From: Pseudomonas chlororaphis
GTDB taxonomy: Bacteria > Pseudomonadota > Gammaproteobacteria > Pseudomonadales > Pseudomonadaceae
DNA: 64,000 nt
Direction of reading: 5' to 3'
Assembly: GCA_001023535.1 (NCBI GenBank)
Contig: CP011020.1
Span: forward strand, 6,222,242-6,286,241
In this document: piece by piece, positions 25,292 through 33,301 of the stretch
How positions within the stretch are numbered: the stretch's first letter is position 1
How the letters are laid out: each line of letters opens with the position of its first letter
Made by a program: the position numbers and the translations under genes
The notes under the pieces: generated by a model
Database searches by the model: none
Told to the model about the DNA's origin: nothing
The model's input: the letters and a program-made list of their open reading frames with translations, nothing else

Positions 25292-27082
25292 TCAGACCGT
25301 CAACGCCATGTAGAACTGCGTGCCTTGGCCGGGTCTGGAGTAAACGCCCATGCGACCGCCGTGGAGCTGAACGATTTCCTTGCACAACGCCAGGCCGAGG
25401 CCGGCACCGCCCTTCTTGCGTCCGACCTGGACGAAAGGTTCGAAGATCCGTCCCTGCTGGCCGTAGGCAATGCCTTCACCGTTGTCTTCGACACTGATGA
25501 TCACCCGCTCGCCGTGACGGCGGGCCTGCAAGCGAATCTGGCCATGGTCGCCGGTGTGACGCATGGCATTGTCGATCAGGTTATCCAGCACCCGGTCCAA
25601 CTGCGCGGCGTCGGCATGCAGGCGTGGCAGCGGGCCCTGGATCGCCACGAGCAATTCGATGCCCTTGGCACTGGCCTGCTCGGCGAACCGCAGCCGGGCC
25701 GCTTCCAGCAGCTCTTCGATGGAACACGGCGCCAGCGTCAGCTTTTGCAGGCCGTTCTGGTAGCGGGAGAAATTCAGCAGGTCATTGATGAGCTGCATCA
25801 GCCGCTGCATTTCTTCGGTGACCGTGTCGAGCAGGTCGGCCTCGCGCGACTCCGCAGGGAAATGCAGACGCTCCTGCAACAGGCCGAAGGCCATGTGCAT
25901 GCCGGTCACCGGCGTGCGCAGTTCATGGGAAGCGCGCAACACGAATTCGCTACGGACCCGCTCGAAGGCGCGTTGCTCGGTGACGTCGTGCAGCACCATC
26001 ACCGCGCCGAGGATATGGCCTTGGGTATGGCTCACCGGCGTGAGACTGTAGGTCAGTACCCGCGACTCGCCGTCCACTTCGATGCTCAGGTCCTCGGGCG
26101 CACGCTCCAATGTCCCGCCACGCAGCACCAGTTGCAGCTCGTCATCCAGGTCCGGGCGACCCAATGCTTCGCCCAGGCCCTGGCCCAGGCGCTCCTCATC
26201 CCAGCCCAGTTGCCGCTGGGCGACCGGGTTGAGGTGCTCCAGGCGACCTTGCCGGTCGATCATCAGCAGGCCGTCATCGATGCTGTCGAGCACCGCTTGC
26301 AGGCGCTGCTGGCCGGCGAGCAACTCATCGACATTGGTGGCCTGGTGTTCGCGCAACGCCTGAGCCATGACGCCGAAGCGCCGTGTCAGCAGGTTGACCT
26401 CGGCGGCGGAAGACGTCGGCAGCGTCACTTCGAAATTGCCCTGGCCGATATCATCCGCGGCCGCGGCCAGCGCCTCGATGGGCGCTCCGAGACGCCGGGC
26501 GATGCCGTGGGCGGTGACGAAGCCGATGATCAACACCGCCAGCCCCACCAGCCCCAGCAGCCCGGAGATCAACAATGCCCGCTCGCGGGCACGCGTCTGG
26601 GTTTCACTGATGTTGTTCAGGGCCTGCCGATAACTCTCGATCAGGCCGTTGCGCAGCACGTTGAATTTGTCGGTGAGTTCCTGAATGGCGGAAAGCGGGT
26701 TCGGTTGCTGGCGAGAGGCGGTAAACGCCTCGTAGAAGTCGAGGTAGTCGGCCTTGGCCTTGCTGAAGTTGTCCGGCACCTCGTCCAGGCTCCGCTCGTG
26801 GGCGATGCCCTCGTCGATCAACGCCAGGTACTGTTTCTTGGACACCTCCAGGGCGGCCAGGTCGGGCTTGTCGTCGAGCATGATCATCAACTGGTCGCCC
26901 AGGGTCTGGCGCAGCTTGAGCCCCAGGTCCAGCAGGATGAAGTTGTTGCGTACCGATTGCTCCTGGGTATGGGCCATCTGCATCACGCTGACCAGGCCCA
27001 GCACCAACCCCAGCAGCGCCACCGTAATGAGCGCCGAGATGCTGAGGAACAGCCGTGTACGCAGCTTCATCGCCAGTTTCAT
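25292..27082 (-). CDS. kinB: Sensor histidine kinase KinB
   Basis: This 596-residue membrane sensor is the partner of AlgB; in P. aeruginosa the pair controls alginate and virulence, with KinB acting largely as a phosphatase. Order of parts: transmembrane helix at about 10-32, a periplasmic helical domain, a second helix at about 165-187 (ISGLLGLVGLAVLIIGFV), HAMP, a PAS domain (DSIDDGLLMIDRQGR), a HisKA domain with the phosphorylated His386 (ASHELRTP), and HATPase (DNLIDNAMRHT, VEDNGEGI, GGAGLGLALCKE). The start at 27082 is the family start; the frame continues upstream only as antisense of algB. It begins 10 bases after the algB stop. Confidence 0.96.
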   Translation of the reverse strand: MKLAMKLRTRLFLSISALITVALLGLVLGLVSVMQMAHTQEQSVRNNFILLDLGLKLRQTLGDQLMIMLDDKPDLAALEVSKKQYLALIDEGIAHERSLDEVPDNFSKAKADYLDFYEAFTASRQQPNPLSAIQELTDKFNVLRNGLIESYRQALNNISETQTRARERALLISGLLGLVGLAVLIIGFVTAHGIARRLGAPIEALAAAADDIGQGNFEVTLPTSSAAEVNLLTRRFGVMAQALREHQATNVDELLAGQQRLQAVLDSIDDGLLMIDRQGRLEHLNPVAQRQLGWDEERLGQGLGEALGRPDLDDELQLVLRGGTLERAPEDLSIEVDGESRVLTYSLTPVSHTQGHILGAVMVLHDVTEQRAFERVRSEFVLRASHELRTPVTGMHMAFGLLQERLHFPAESREADLLDTVTEEMQRLMQLINDLLNFSRYQNGLQKLTLAPCSIEELLEAARLRFAEQASAKGIELLVAIQGPLPRLHADAAQLDRVLDNLIDNAMRHTGDHGQIRLQARRHGERVIISVEDNGEGIAYGQQGRIFEPFVQVGRKKGGAGLGLALCKEIVQLHGGRMGVYSRPGQGTQFYMALTV

Positions 27083-27092
27083 AGGGTGTCGC

Positions 27093-28439
27093 TCACAGGT
27101 TGTACTGCTTGCGTTTGCGGTACAGCGTGGAGGCGTCGATACCCAGGGTCTTAGCGGCTTGGTCCAGGGTGTCGGCGGTGGCCAGCACCGCACCGATGTG
27201 CGCCTTTTCCAATTCATCGAGGCTGAGCGGCGCGCCGATGCGAGGGGCATTGTTGACTGGTTGCTCGGCCATGCCCAGGTGGCTGATTTCGACTTTTTCC
27301 TGTGGGCAGATGATGCTGGCGCGCTCGACCACGTTGCGCAGTTCGCGGATGTTGCCAGGCCAGCGATAGCCAAGCAGCGCTTCGCGGGCTTCGTCGCTGA
27401 AGCCCCGGGCCGGGCGTGCATATTCCTTGACGAAGCGCGCCAGGAAGCGATCGGCGAGGGTCAGGATGTCTTCGGCGCGCTCGCGCAGCGGCGGCAGGTG
27501 CAAGGTAATGACGTTCAGGCGATAGAGCAGGTCTTCGCGGAAACGCCCGTCGCGCACCATGTCTTCAAGGTTCAGGTTGGTGGCCGCCAGAATCCGCACA
27601 TCGGCGCGACGGGTCACCGGATCGCCAACCCGTTCGTATTCCTTATCCTGGATGAAGCGCAACAACTTGGGTTGCAATGTCAGGGGAAAATCGCCGATCT
27701 CGTCGAGAAACAGCGTACCACCGTCCGCCTGGTTGACTCGTCCCAGGGTGCTTTCGCTGGCCCCGGTGAACGCCCCACGGCTGTGGCCGAACAACTCGCT
27801 TTCCATCAACTCGGCGGTCAGGGACGGGCAGTTGATGGTGACGCAGGATTTCTTCGCGCGCTTGCTCCAACCGTGGATCGCCCGGGCCAGCTCGCCTTTA
27901 CCGGTGCCGGATTCACCGAGAATCAGGATGTTGGCGTCGGTGCTGGCCACCTGGCGAGCGGTCTCCAGCACCACCTTCATCGCCGGGCTATGGGAGTCGA
28001 GGCCGTCCTTGGGCTTGCGCACCTCCCCTTCGAGGGCTTCAAGGCGGGCCGACAACTGGCGCACTTCCAACTGCTTGGCGGTCGCCAGGCGCAATTGGTC
28101 CGGGCTGCAGGGCTTGACCAGATAATCGGCGGCCCCGGCCTGAATCGCGTCCACGGCCGTGTCGACCGCCGAGTGGGCCGTGACGATCACCACCCGCATC
28201 CACGGTGCCTGGATACGCATCTGGGCCAACACATCCAGACCGTTGTCTTCCCCCAGGCGCAGGTCGAGGAAGCACAGGTCGAACACCTGGCGTTGCAGCA
28301 GCGCATCGGCCTGGGCCGCACTGTTGGCGGTGGCGACGGTGTAGCCCTCGTCTTCCAGGCAATAACGGAAGGTACGCAGGATGGCAGACTCGTCGTCTAC
28401 CAGCAGAATGCGGCCTTGGTGCTCAGTGGCGGATTCCAT
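27093..28439 (-). CDS. algB: NtrC-type response regulator AlgB
   Basis: This 448-residue regulator has a receiver domain (phospho-acceptor Asp59 in FLDLRLGEDNG), a sigma-54 AAA+ domain (Walker A GESGTGKGE, the sigma-54 contact loop GAFTGA, Walker B TLFLDEIGDFP) and a Fis-type helix-turn-helix at the end (DQAAKTLGIDASTLYRKRKQY). With the GAFTGA loop intact it should be able to activate sigma-54 promoters; in P. aeruginosa it also acts on algD. The start at 28439 (MESATEHQGRILLVDDE) fits the family; an AAGGAG site lies upstream. It is co-transcribed with kinB. A sigma-54-like promoter facing the other way lies about 350 bases upstream of the algB start. Confidence 0.97.
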   Translation of the reverse strand: MESATEHQGRILLVDDESAILRTFRYCLEDEGYTVATANSAAQADALLQRQVFDLCFLDLRLGEDNGLDVLAQMRIQAPWMRVVIVTAHSAVDTAVDAIQAGAADYLVKPCSPDQLRLATAKQLEVRQLSARLEALEGEVRKPKDGLDSHSPAMKVVLETARQVASTDANILILGESGTGKGELARAIHGWSKRAKKSCVTINCPSLTAELMESELFGHSRGAFTGASESTLGRVNQADGGTLFLDEIGDFPLTLQPKLLRFIQDKEYERVGDPVTRRADVRILAATNLNLEDMVRDGRFREDLLYRLNVITLHLPPLRERAEDILTLADRFLARFVKEYARPARGFSDEAREALLGYRWPGNIRELRNVVERASIICPQEKVEISHLGMAEQPVNNAPRIGAPLSLDELEKAHIGAVLATADTLDQAAKTLGIDASTLYRKRKQYNL

Positions 28440-28760
28440 TTTTCCTACGCTCCTTAATGAATGATGATGGTTAGTGTCAGAAAAATCGGGCAAGTTGCAT
28501 GGTCGTTTCCGAGGGAATATTACCCACCGAGAGGGACCCTGTGGACGTCAGTTGGCTAAAAGATTGATTTGAGTCCGTTTTTTTCCGTTTCGCCGGTTTC
28601 GAGGGGCTCGGCTCGCTCATTCCGACAGCGGTTTGCGACGGGCAATTCAAAAAGAATCTAACGCCTCCCCTCTTCCGTTCGTGCAATACGCACGACTCCC
28701 GCCGGGGCCATCGTGCAGGATGCGCCTCTAGCCTCTTTTCTACATTTCATAACTTATTGA

Positions 28761-28786
28761 TTTTAAACGATTTTATTCGTTTAAAA
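28761..28786. promoter_or_regulatory. Perfect 10+6+10 palindrome next to a sigma-54 promoter
   Basis: TTTTAAACGA at 28761-28770 and TCGTTTAAAA at 28777-28786 are exact reverse complements around a 6-base spacer. It ends 4 bases before the -24 element of the adjacent promoter. It lies in a strikingly AT-rich stretch between algB and the small membrane-protein gene. It looks like a dimer binding site; the protein is unknown. Confidence 0.6.
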
Positions 28787-28790
28787 ATTC

Positions 28791-28805
28791 TGGCATGACG
28801 TCTGC
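28791..28805 (+). promoter_or_regulatory. Candidate sigma-54 (RpoN) promoter
   Basis: TGGCATGACGTCTGC has GG and GC at the required spacing of the -24/-12 consensus TGGCAC-N5-TTGC, with two substitutions (T for C at the end of the first box, C for T at the start of the second). It faces the small envelope cluster, whose first ATG is about 70 bases downstream. An NtrC-family gene, algB, is the neighbour on the other side. Confidence 0.6.
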
Positions 28806-28875
28806 AATATCTCGAACAACATGGCGTTCCAGCGCCGTAACCCGATCACGACACCCGGCTGGGAGGAATTTCAGG

Positions 28876-29169
28876 ATGAATCGTCAAAGTGCCGCCTCGT
28901 TTCGCATGACTTCCCTGCATATCCAACAGGGCTTGTGGGCCGCGCTGGCGCTGCTGATCACGCTCGTCGTCGGTCAGCAGTGGATGCTTTGGCAAGAAAG
29001 CCAACAGCCCGAAACGCCGCATGTGTCGATTCAACGTGCTCCCCAAACCCATTTCAGCGCCGTCAGCAGCACGAGCATGAAAGAAGCAGCCGCTTCGATG
29101 CGCATGATGGACGTCGACCAGGCCCAGCCTGTGGCCGACCTGCCCCGTCAGGAGCGCTGGGTGTTTTAA
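28876..29169 (+). CDS. Small single-pass membrane protein, function unknown
   Basis: This 97-residue protein has one hydrophobic helix at about residues 18-36 (GLWAALALLITLVVG) after a short basic N-terminus, then a polar tail of about 60 residues. I recognise no domain. The start at 28876 is set by a strong GGAGG site 10 bases upstream; the open frame reaches further 5' without support. It comes first in a rightward group with a DUF1328 protein and an Ivy-type inhibitor, behind a sigma-54-type promoter. The position matches a conserved hypothetical gene beside algB in P. aeruginosa. The orientation of the tail (periplasmic or cytoplasmic) cannot be told with confidence. Confidence 0.75.
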   Translation: MNRQSAASFRMTSLHIQQGLWAALALLITLVVGQQWMLWQESQQPETPHVSIQRAPQTHFSAVSSTSMKEAAASMRMMDVDQAQPVADLPRQERWVF

Positions 29170-29230
29170 CCCCGATGGACCGGTCGTCTGTCGCACCGGA
29201 ACCATCAACCGCCAGACCCTAACTAAATAG

Positions 29231-29416
<186 letters not shown>

Positions 29417-29418
29417 CC

Positions 29419-29883
29419 ATGAGCGTTTCCCTTAAAGGACTGGCCGCCGCCCTGTTGCTGGGCGGCAGTGCCGTGGCAATGGCTGCCAATGACGGGCAGA
29501 TGCGCGCCAATGAACTACTGACCGCCGACCCGCAGTACCGCGAGACCTGGCAGCACGTGGTCAAGAAAGAAGAGCGCTTGCCGGAATGGGTGATGAACCT
29601 ATCGGGCGATGCCGAGCAGATGAACGCGGTCGAGGAAGACGGCGACAAGTACCTGGTCGGCCCCCTGTGCGAGACCCAGGCGACCTGTCGCAGCAAACGC
29701 CTGATCGTCGCCTTCAGCTTTGACAAGGACGAAGCCTACGCCATGTTGGTGGAAGTGCCCGCCGGCCTGCCGGCCGACAAGTCGCCGACCCGACATGCCG
29801 ACTACCGTTTCCTCGGCAAGCCCGATGAAGGTATGCAGAAATTGTTAATGGAACAACTCAAGAAAGATCCGAACTGGTACTGA
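29419..29883 (+). CDS. ivy: Ivy family C-type lysozyme inhibitor
   Basis: This 154-residue protein has a signal peptide (cleavage near AMAA, residue 22-23), so it is periplasmic. It resembles Ivy proteins, which block C-type lysozyme with a short loop between two cysteines: here GPLCETQATC, in the position of the CKPHDC loop of E. coli Ivy. The rest keeps family patterns such as PEWVMNLSGDAE and the C-terminal PDEGMQKLLMEQL. The inhibitory loop differs from the best-studied one in lacking the histidine, so inhibition of lysozyme should be treated as probable only. It follows the DUF1328 gene by 2 bases, suggesting a small envelope-defence operon. Confidence 0.8.
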   Translation: MSVSLKGLAAALLLGGSAVAMAANDGQMRANELLTADPQYRETWQHVVKKEERLPEWVMNLSGDAEQMNAVEEDGDKYLVGPLCETQATCRSKRLIVAFSFDKDEAYAMLVEVPAGLPADKSPTRHADYRFLGKPDEGMQKLLMEQLKKDPNWY

Positions 29884-29893
29884 ATCTGAAAAC

Positions 29894-29917
29894 GGGAAAG
29901 GCAACCCTGCCTTTCCC
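29894..29917 (+). terminator. Hairpin after ivy, possible terminator
   Basis: GGGAAAGGCA (29894-29903) and TGCCTTTCCC (29908-29917) pair perfectly with a 4-base loop. The following sequence (TTCTGC) has no true T-run, so termination may be partial. It starts 11 bases after the ivy stop. Confidence 0.55.
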
Positions 29918-30571
29918 TTCTGCACAGCCCGAAGAGGGCCGATGCATGACCAGGGGGCTGGGACGTTCTGGCTGATCGAGTCGGAGTGACCTACGGGCAC
30001 AAGGGGTGCCTGCGAAAGGGCCGGGTCAGGAAAAAGCTACGACGCAGGTTCGCAAAGTCCAGGCGACTTGGCGAACCTGCGCAGGGCTTCGCTTTTATAA
30101 AATGCCTGTGCCAGAGCGGCTGGTGGATGGAGTCCCGTCACCGGCCCGCGACTGCGGCATTTTGTCTCCAGACACTCCAGTCATTTCCCGCTTCCGACCG
30201 TATATCGGAGAAGCGCGGCAGCAGTTTTCTTTTGCAGCACGTGTCTGGCCGCGGTCCTCTCATCGGTTCTACAAGCCTTGTGGAGGAAGCCCGGCTACGC
30301 TGAAATGGCCGGTTCACGGCGCTTATGCCTGCATAAATGTCCTACGCAAACCGGTTGGGACGCGGGTTTCGTTTAGAAAATCTCATGCCGATTCGGCATA
30401 GGGTAGGCGTTTACGGCATTAGACGAGCCTATCCCGCATCGCAATAGTTGCGCCTTTTTTCGCCTGCCAGTAAGCCGCTAGCGCGCTCGGGGTGACCTTA
30501 TACGGGGGCAGATGCGCGGATGTTTATCGTCCATGCCGCTGCCCGAGTCCAACTGAAGTAAGGGTAATGAT
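29918..30571 (+). other. Long non-coding leader region upstream of gltP
   Basis: There is no convincing gene in these 654 bases. Two open frames (29986-30303 and 30006-30401) exist but lack ribosome sites and protein-like composition. The stretch instead holds strong inverted repeats: an 11-base stem at 30043-30053/30071-30081 with an inner stem AAGTC/GACTT, and nested stems at 30099-30163. A palindrome ATGCCGATTCGGCAT lies at 30387-30401. This could be a long gltP leader or an unannotated small RNA. A gltP ribosome site (AAGGG) is at the 3' end. Confidence 0.5.
30099..30163 (+). ncRNA. Candidate structured RNA element (unidentified)
   Basis: AAAATGCC (30099-30106) pairs with GGCATTTT (30156-30163). 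Inside it GGCTGGTG pairs with CACCGGCC (one G-U pair), enclosing GATGGAGTCCCGT. Nested stems of this quality are unusual by chance in non-coding DNA. I do not recognise a riboswitch class. Strand is assumed from gltP. Confidence 0.35.
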
Positions 30572-31903
30572 ATGAAGAAGGCAAAGCTAAGCCTCGCCTG
30601 GCAGATCCTCATCGGTCTGGTCCTCGGGATTGCACTGGGCGCTCTGCTCAACCATTTCAGTGCCGAGAAGGCCTGGTGGATCAGCAATGTGCTGCAACCG
30701 GCAGGCGATATCTTTATCCGTCTGATCAAGATGATCGTGATCCCGATCGTGATTTCCTCGCTGATCGTCGGCATTGCCGGGGTCGGTGACGCGAAGAAAC
30801 TCGGGCGCATCGGCCTCAAGACCATCATCTACTTCGAAATCGTCACCACCATCGCCATCGTCGTCGGCCTGCTGCTGGCCAACTTCTTCCAGCCAGGCAA
30901 TGGCATCGACATGAGCACCCTCGGGACGGTGGATATTTCCAAGTACCAGGCCACGGCGGCGGAAGTCCAGCATGAACACGCGTTCATCGAGACCATCCTC
31001 AACCTGATCCCATCGAACATCTTTGCCGCCATGGCGCGTGGCGAGATGCTGCCGATCATTTTCTTCTCCGTGCTGTTTGGCCTGGGCCTGTCCAGCCTGC
31101 AATCGGACCTGCGCGAGCCGCTGGTGAAGATGTTCCAAGGCGTATCGGAAAGCATGTTCAAGGTCACCCACATGATCATGAACTACGCCCCGATCGGCGT
31201 TTTCGCACTGATCGCGGTGACCGTCGCCAACTTCGGCTTCGCTTCCCTGCTGCCGCTGGCGAAACTGGTGATCCTGGTTTACGTCGCCATCGCGTTCTTC
31301 GCCTTCGTGGTGCTGGGCCTGATCGCCCGCCTGTTCGGCTTCTCGGTGCTCAAGCTGATGCGCATCTTCAAGGACGAACTGGTGCTGGCCTACTCCACCG
31401 CCAGTTCCGAAACCGTGCTGCCACGCGTGATCGAAAAAATGGAAGCCTACGGCGCGCCGAAGGCAATCTGCAGCTTCGTGGTGCCAACCGGCTATTCGTT
31501 CAACCTTGACGGTTCGACGCTGTACCAGAGCATCGCGGCGATCTTCATCGCGCAGCTGTACGGCATCGACTTGTCCATCAGCCAGCAATTGTTGCTGGTG
31601 CTGACCTTGATGGTGACCTCCAAAGGCATCGCCGGCGTGCCGGGCGTGTCCTTCGTGGTGCTGCTGGCGACCCTGGGCAGCGTGGGCATTCCGCTCGAAG
31701 GCCTGGCCTTCATCGCCGGTGTCGACCGCATCATGGACATGGCCCGCACCGCGCTGAACGTCATCGGCAACGCCTTGGCCGTGTTGGTGATCGCCCGTTG
31801 GGAAGGCATGTACGACGACGCCAAGGGCCAGCGCTACTGGAACTCCCTGCCGCACTGGCGCAGTAAAGAGCCGCTGCCGGCGGGTGAAACCTCCAGCCGC
31901 TGA
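30572..31903 (+). CDS. gltP: Glutamate/aspartate:proton symporter GltP
   Basis: This is a 443-residue inner-membrane transporter of the dicarboxylate/amino acid:cation symporter (SLC1-like) family. Hydrophobic segments span the protein. Family motifs include the serine-rich re-entrant loop (AYSTASSETVLPRV, about residue 270-283), VVPTGYSFNLDG and the later DRIMDMARTALNVIGNALAVLVIARWE. The DRIMDMxRTxxNVxGN signature distinguishes glutamate/aspartate carriers from some other branches, but C4-dicarboxylate transport cannot be excluded from sequence. An AAGGG site precedes the ATG. It has a long upstream non-coding stretch and a terminator downstream, so it is probably its own unit. Confidence 0.93.
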   Translation: MKKAKLSLAWQILIGLVLGIALGALLNHFSAEKAWWISNVLQPAGDIFIRLIKMIVIPIVISSLIVGIAGVGDAKKLGRIGLKTIIYFEIVTTIAIVVGLLLANFFQPGNGIDMSTLGTVDISKYQATAAEVQHEHAFIETILNLIPSNIFAAMARGEMLPIIFFSVLFGLGLSSLQSDLREPLVKMFQGVSESMFKVTHMIMNYAPIGVFALIAVTVANFGFASLLPLAKLVILVYVAIAFFAFVVLGLIARLFGFSVLKLMRIFKDELVLAYSTASSETVLPRVIEKMEAYGAPKAICSFVVPTGYSFNLDGSTLYQSIAAIFIAQLYGIDLSISQQLLLVLTLMVTSKGIAGVPGVSFVVLLATLGSVGIPLEGLAFIAGVDRIMDMARTALNVIGNALAVLVIARWEGMYDDAKGQRYWNSLPHWRSKEPLPAGETSSR

Positions 31904-31930
31904 GGGCATGCCAGGTCAAAGCCATTAACA

Positions 31931-31956
31931 CAAACCCCGGAGCACTCCGGGGTTTG
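31931..31956 (+). terminator. Intrinsic terminator-like hairpin after gltP
   Basis: CAAACCCCGGA and TCCGGGGTTTG form a perfect 11-base stem with a 4-base loop, starting 28 bases after the gltP stop. The T content at the end (GTTTGTCGTTT) is moderate. Confidence 0.75.
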
Positions 31957-32009
31957 TCGTTTCTGCCAGCCCCGCTATCATTCGCGGCATCTTCCGAGGG
32001 GATTAACCG

Positions 32010-33239
32010 ATGCTCAATGGCCTGTGGCTTGGCTTCTTTATCGTGGCAGCCGTGTCGGCGCTGGGACAGTGGCTGATCGGCGGCAACGCCGGGATCTTCG
32101 CCGCGATGGTGGAAAGCATCTTTGCCATGGCCAAGCTGTCGGTGGAGGTGATGGTCCTGCTGTTCGGCACCCTGACGCTGTGGCTGGGGTTCTTGCGGAT
32201 CGCCGAAAAGGCCGGCATCGTCGACTGGCTGGCCAAGGCCCTGGGGCCGCTGTTCTTGCGCCTGATGCCGGAAGTACCGGCCGGCCATCCCGCCATCGGC
32301 CTGATCACCCTCAACTTCGCCGCCAACGGCCTGGGCCTCGATAACGCCGCCACCCCCATCGGCCTCAAGGCCATGCGCGCCCTGCAAGACCTCAATCCCA
32401 GCCCGACCATCGCCAGCAACGCCCAGATCCTTTTCCTGGTGCTCAACGCCTCGTCGCTGACACTGCTGCCGGTGACCATCTTCATGTACCGCGCCCAGCA
32501 AGGCGCGCCGGATCCGACCCTGGTGTTCCTGCCGATCCTGATCGCCACCACTGGCTCGACCCTCACGGGGCTGTTGTCGGTGGCGTTCATGCAACGCCTG
32601 CGCCTATGGGATCCGGTGGTGCTGGCTTACCTGGTGCCGGGGGCGCTGGCCCTTGGCGGCTTCATGGCGCTGCTGGCCACGTTGTCGGCCACCGCGCTGG
32701 CGGGCTTGTCGTCGATCCTCGGCAACCTGACGCTGTTCGGCCTGATCATCCTGTTCCTGGTGGTGGGGGCGCTGCGCAAGGTCAAGGTCTATGAGGCCTT
32801 CGTCGAAGGGGCGAAGGAGGGCTTCGACGTCGCCAAGAACCTGCTGCCGTACCTGGTGGCGATGCTTTGCGCGGTCGGCGTGCTGCGGGCATCCGGGGCG
32901 CTGGATTTCGGCCTGGACGGCATTCGCCACCTGGTGCAATGGGCCGGCTGGGACACGCGTTTCGTCGATGCCCTGCCGACCGCCATGGTCAAGCCGTTCT
33001 CCGGCAGCGCCGCCCGGGCGATGCTGATCGAAACCATGAAGACCTCAGGGGTGGATAGCTTCCCGGCGCTGGTGGCGGCGACTATCCAGGGCAGCACCGA
33101 GACCACGTTCTACGTGCTGGCGGTGTATTTCGGCGCGGTCGGCATCCAGCGGGCGCGCCATGCGGTGGGTTGCGCGCTGCTGGCGGAACTGGCCGGGGTC
33201 TTGTCGGCGATCGGGGTCTGCTACTGGTTCTTTGGCTGA
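32010..33239 (+). CDS. SpmA-SpmB fusion, nucleoside-recognition (Gate) membrane protein
   Basis: This 409-residue inner-membrane protein joins two halves that match the separate spore-maturation proteins SpmA and SpmB of Bacillus. The first half (about 1-200) contains LITLNFAANGLGLDNAATPIG and the second half (about 240-409) contains SGSAARAMLIETMK and IQGSTETTFYVLAVYFGAVG, both typical of Gate/nucleoside-recognition domains. About ten hydrophobic segments are visible. Pseudomonads do not sporulate, so the role is unrelated to spores; a small-molecule channel or transporter is plausible. It has an AGGGG site upstream and stands between gltP and a convergent gene. The fused form is the usual one in Pseudomonas (PA5478-like). 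Confidence 0.85.
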   Translation: MLNGLWLGFFIVAAVSALGQWLIGGNAGIFAAMVESIFAMAKLSVEVMVLLFGTLTLWLGFLRIAEKAGIVDWLAKALGPLFLRLMPEVPAGHPAIGLITLNFAANGLGLDNAATPIGLKAMRALQDLNPSPTIASNAQILFLVLNASSLTLLPVTIFMYRAQQGAPDPTLVFLPILIATTGSTLTGLLSVAFMQRLRLWDPVVLAYLVPGALALGGFMALLATLSATALAGLSSILGNLTLFGLIILFLVVGALRKVKVYEAFVEGAKEGFDVAKNLLPYLVAMLCAVGVLRASGALDFGLDGIRHLVQWAGWDTRFVDALPTAMVKPFSGSAARAMLIETMKTSGVDSFPALVAATIQGSTETTFYVLAVYFGAVGIQRARHAVGCALLAELAGVLSAIGVCYWFFG

Positions 33240-33269
33240 GGCCAGCGCGCAAGTCCGGTGAAATTCATC

Positions 33270-33290
33270 GTGGCGAGGGAGCTTGCTCCC
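33270..33290. repeat. Single REP element (family A)
   Basis: The core GTGGCGAGGGAGCTTGCTCC occurs once, with no facing partner within 150 bases. It lies between the convergent spmAB-like gene and DUF5924 gene and may shape both mRNA ends. Confidence 0.8.
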
Positions 33291-33301
33291 CGCCCCGATG
33301 T

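Noticed and set aside
25325..27154. 609-codon open frame antisense to kinB
   Set aside because: It lies wholly opposite a well-supported sensor kinase and has no domain or ribosome site; long antisense frames are common in GC-rich genes.
27083..27421. Upstream extension of kinB
   Set aside because: The added sequence is antisense of algB and does not resemble the kinase; the start at 27082 matches the known family.
26754..28457. 567-codon open frame antisense to kinB and algB
   Set aside because: It spans two genes on the other strand and is composed of shadow sequence without protein-like features.
30006..30401. 131-codon open frame upstream of gltP
   Set aside because: No ribosome site and unlikely composition; it overlaps stable RNA stems that better explain this DNA.
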